From contig NZ_FOKC01000001.1 in assembly GCF_900112035.1 (NCBI RefSeq), forward strand, positions 1 to 64,000: DNA of 64,000 bases. Reading direction: 5' to 3'. Below are positions 63,489 through 64,000 of this stretch, piece by piece. A program made the position numbers and the translations under genes. Position 1 is the stretch's first letter, and every line of letters starts with the position of its first letter. This stretch comes from Nocardioides alpinus (GTDB taxonomy: Bacteria; Actinomycetota; Actinomycetes; Propionibacteriales; Nocardioidaceae). Under the pieces are notes generated by a model that saw only the letters and a program-made list of their open reading frames with translations, searched no databases and was not told where the DNA came from.

Positions 63489-64000
63489 GTGGCCACCTCG
63501 CGCGGGAGCACAGCCCGCACGCGGAAGCCGCCTGCCGCCCCGGAGCCGACGCTCAGGGCGCCGTCGTACATCGCGACGCGTTCGCGCATCCCGGCGAGCC
63601 CGTGGCCGTTCGACGATCCACGAGCGGACCCGCTGCCGTCGTCGGTGACGACGACGGTGAGCGAGTCCGTGCCGTAGGCGACCTCCACCTCGGCGCGCGT
63701 CGCTACGGAGTGCTTGAGGCAGTTGGTGAGGGCTTCCTGCACGATCCGGTAGGCCGCGAGGTCGACGCCCGGCGACACGGCACCACGCTCACCCGTCACG
63801 GTCAGGATCGTCGGCAGCCCGGCCTCGCCGACCCGGGCGACCAGTGCCTCGATGTCGGACAGGGTCGGCGTGGGCGCCCTCGGTGAGGTCGTCTCCTCCT
63901 CGTCGTCGCGCAGGATGCCCAGCAGGTGGCGCATCTCGGTCATCGACCGCCGCCCGGTCTGCTCGATCTCGGCGACGGCGGCCCGGGCCCGGGTGGCGTC
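63485..64000 (-). CDS. Sensor histidine kinase (HisKA_3), C-terminal part only
   Basis: The visible 171 codons are the C-terminal ATP-binding part of a NarX/DesK-type kinase; the membrane half and the phosphoacceptor His lie beyond the right edge. AYRIVQEALTNCLKHS is the N-box and GSSNGHGLAGMRERVAM the G-box. The frame stays open from 63943 to 64000, with no credible start inside the window. It is coupled to the response regulator by a GTGA overlap. Confidence 0.9.
   Translation of the reverse strand, partial: DATRARAAVAEIEQTGRRSMTEMRHLLGILRDDEEETTSPRAPTPTLSDIEALVARVGEAGLPTILTVTGERGAVSPGVDLAAYRIVQEALTNCLKHSVATRAEVEVAYGTDSLTVVVTDDGSGSARGSSNGHGLAGMRERVAMYDGALSVGSGAAGGFRVRAVLPREVAT

Overview
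The window is a high-GC actinobacterial chromosome segment. Protein families, frequent GTG starts, four-base ATGA/GTGA gene overlaps and the leaderless promoter style fit the Nocardioidaceae (Nocardioides-like); the genus is an inference. No phage, insertion sequence or CRISPR array is visible. One tRNA (Leu, anticodon TAG) and one riboswitch (c-di-AMP type) are present.

Positions 1-15.3 kb form an accessory catabolic region. At the left edge are a sugar-importer ATPase and its ROK repressor, with a XylR-like operator upstream. Next comes a long minus-strand unit: iron alcohol dehydrogenase, succinate-semialdehyde-type aldehyde dehydrogenase, a lipoprotein binding protein, two permeases, two different ATPases and a second ROK protein. 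It is divergent from a FadR-type GntR regulator, which is followed by a DJ-1/PfpI protein and an alpha/beta hydrolase. A DGPF protein and an ECF42-type sigma factor close the region.

Positions 15.4-20.8 kb are a minus-strand run: a MNQO-type metal importer with a Nur-like box (nickel favoured over cobalt), then DUF3618, GroES-like, flavin monooxygenase and acyltransferase genes. Divergent from it is a Bcp peroxiredoxin. The tRNA and a BASS transporter follow.

Positions 22.4-39.5 kb recall the mycobacterial Rv1330c-Rv1341 neighbourhood: rdgB, rph, an MBL hydrolase, murI, cysM-cysO-mec, DUF2017, clpS and pncB are all here. They are interrupted by a two-component system, a surface/secreted trio (AP-superfamily lipoprotein, DUF3152 metzincin-like protein, CotH-like protein), an MFS transporter and a NUDIX-DUF429 fusion. 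Between pncB and pncA lies a frameshifted AbiEi/DUF559-like gene flanked by two copies of a 38-bp twin-palindrome repeat. A third copy, inverted, lies next to the tRNA.

Positions 39.5-64 kb hold a polar amino-acid ABC importer, a LysG-LysE pair, hppD with a divergent Lrp regulator, several regulators (HxlR, IclR, TetR), an SF2 helicase with DUF3039, YqgE/AlgH, a DUF3048 lipoprotein, an NlpC/P60 hydrolase under a c-di-AMP riboswitch, fabG, a PAP2 membrane enzyme, a HIT protein, a short UvrA-like ATPase, a DUF222/HNH protein, a BtuF-like protein, a GNAT and a second two-component system that runs off the right edge.

Two regulatory themes recur. Many starts lie 6-8 bases after a TANNNT box (leaderless transcription). 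Four promoters carry a GTGA-N6-TCAC dyad of the Crp type.
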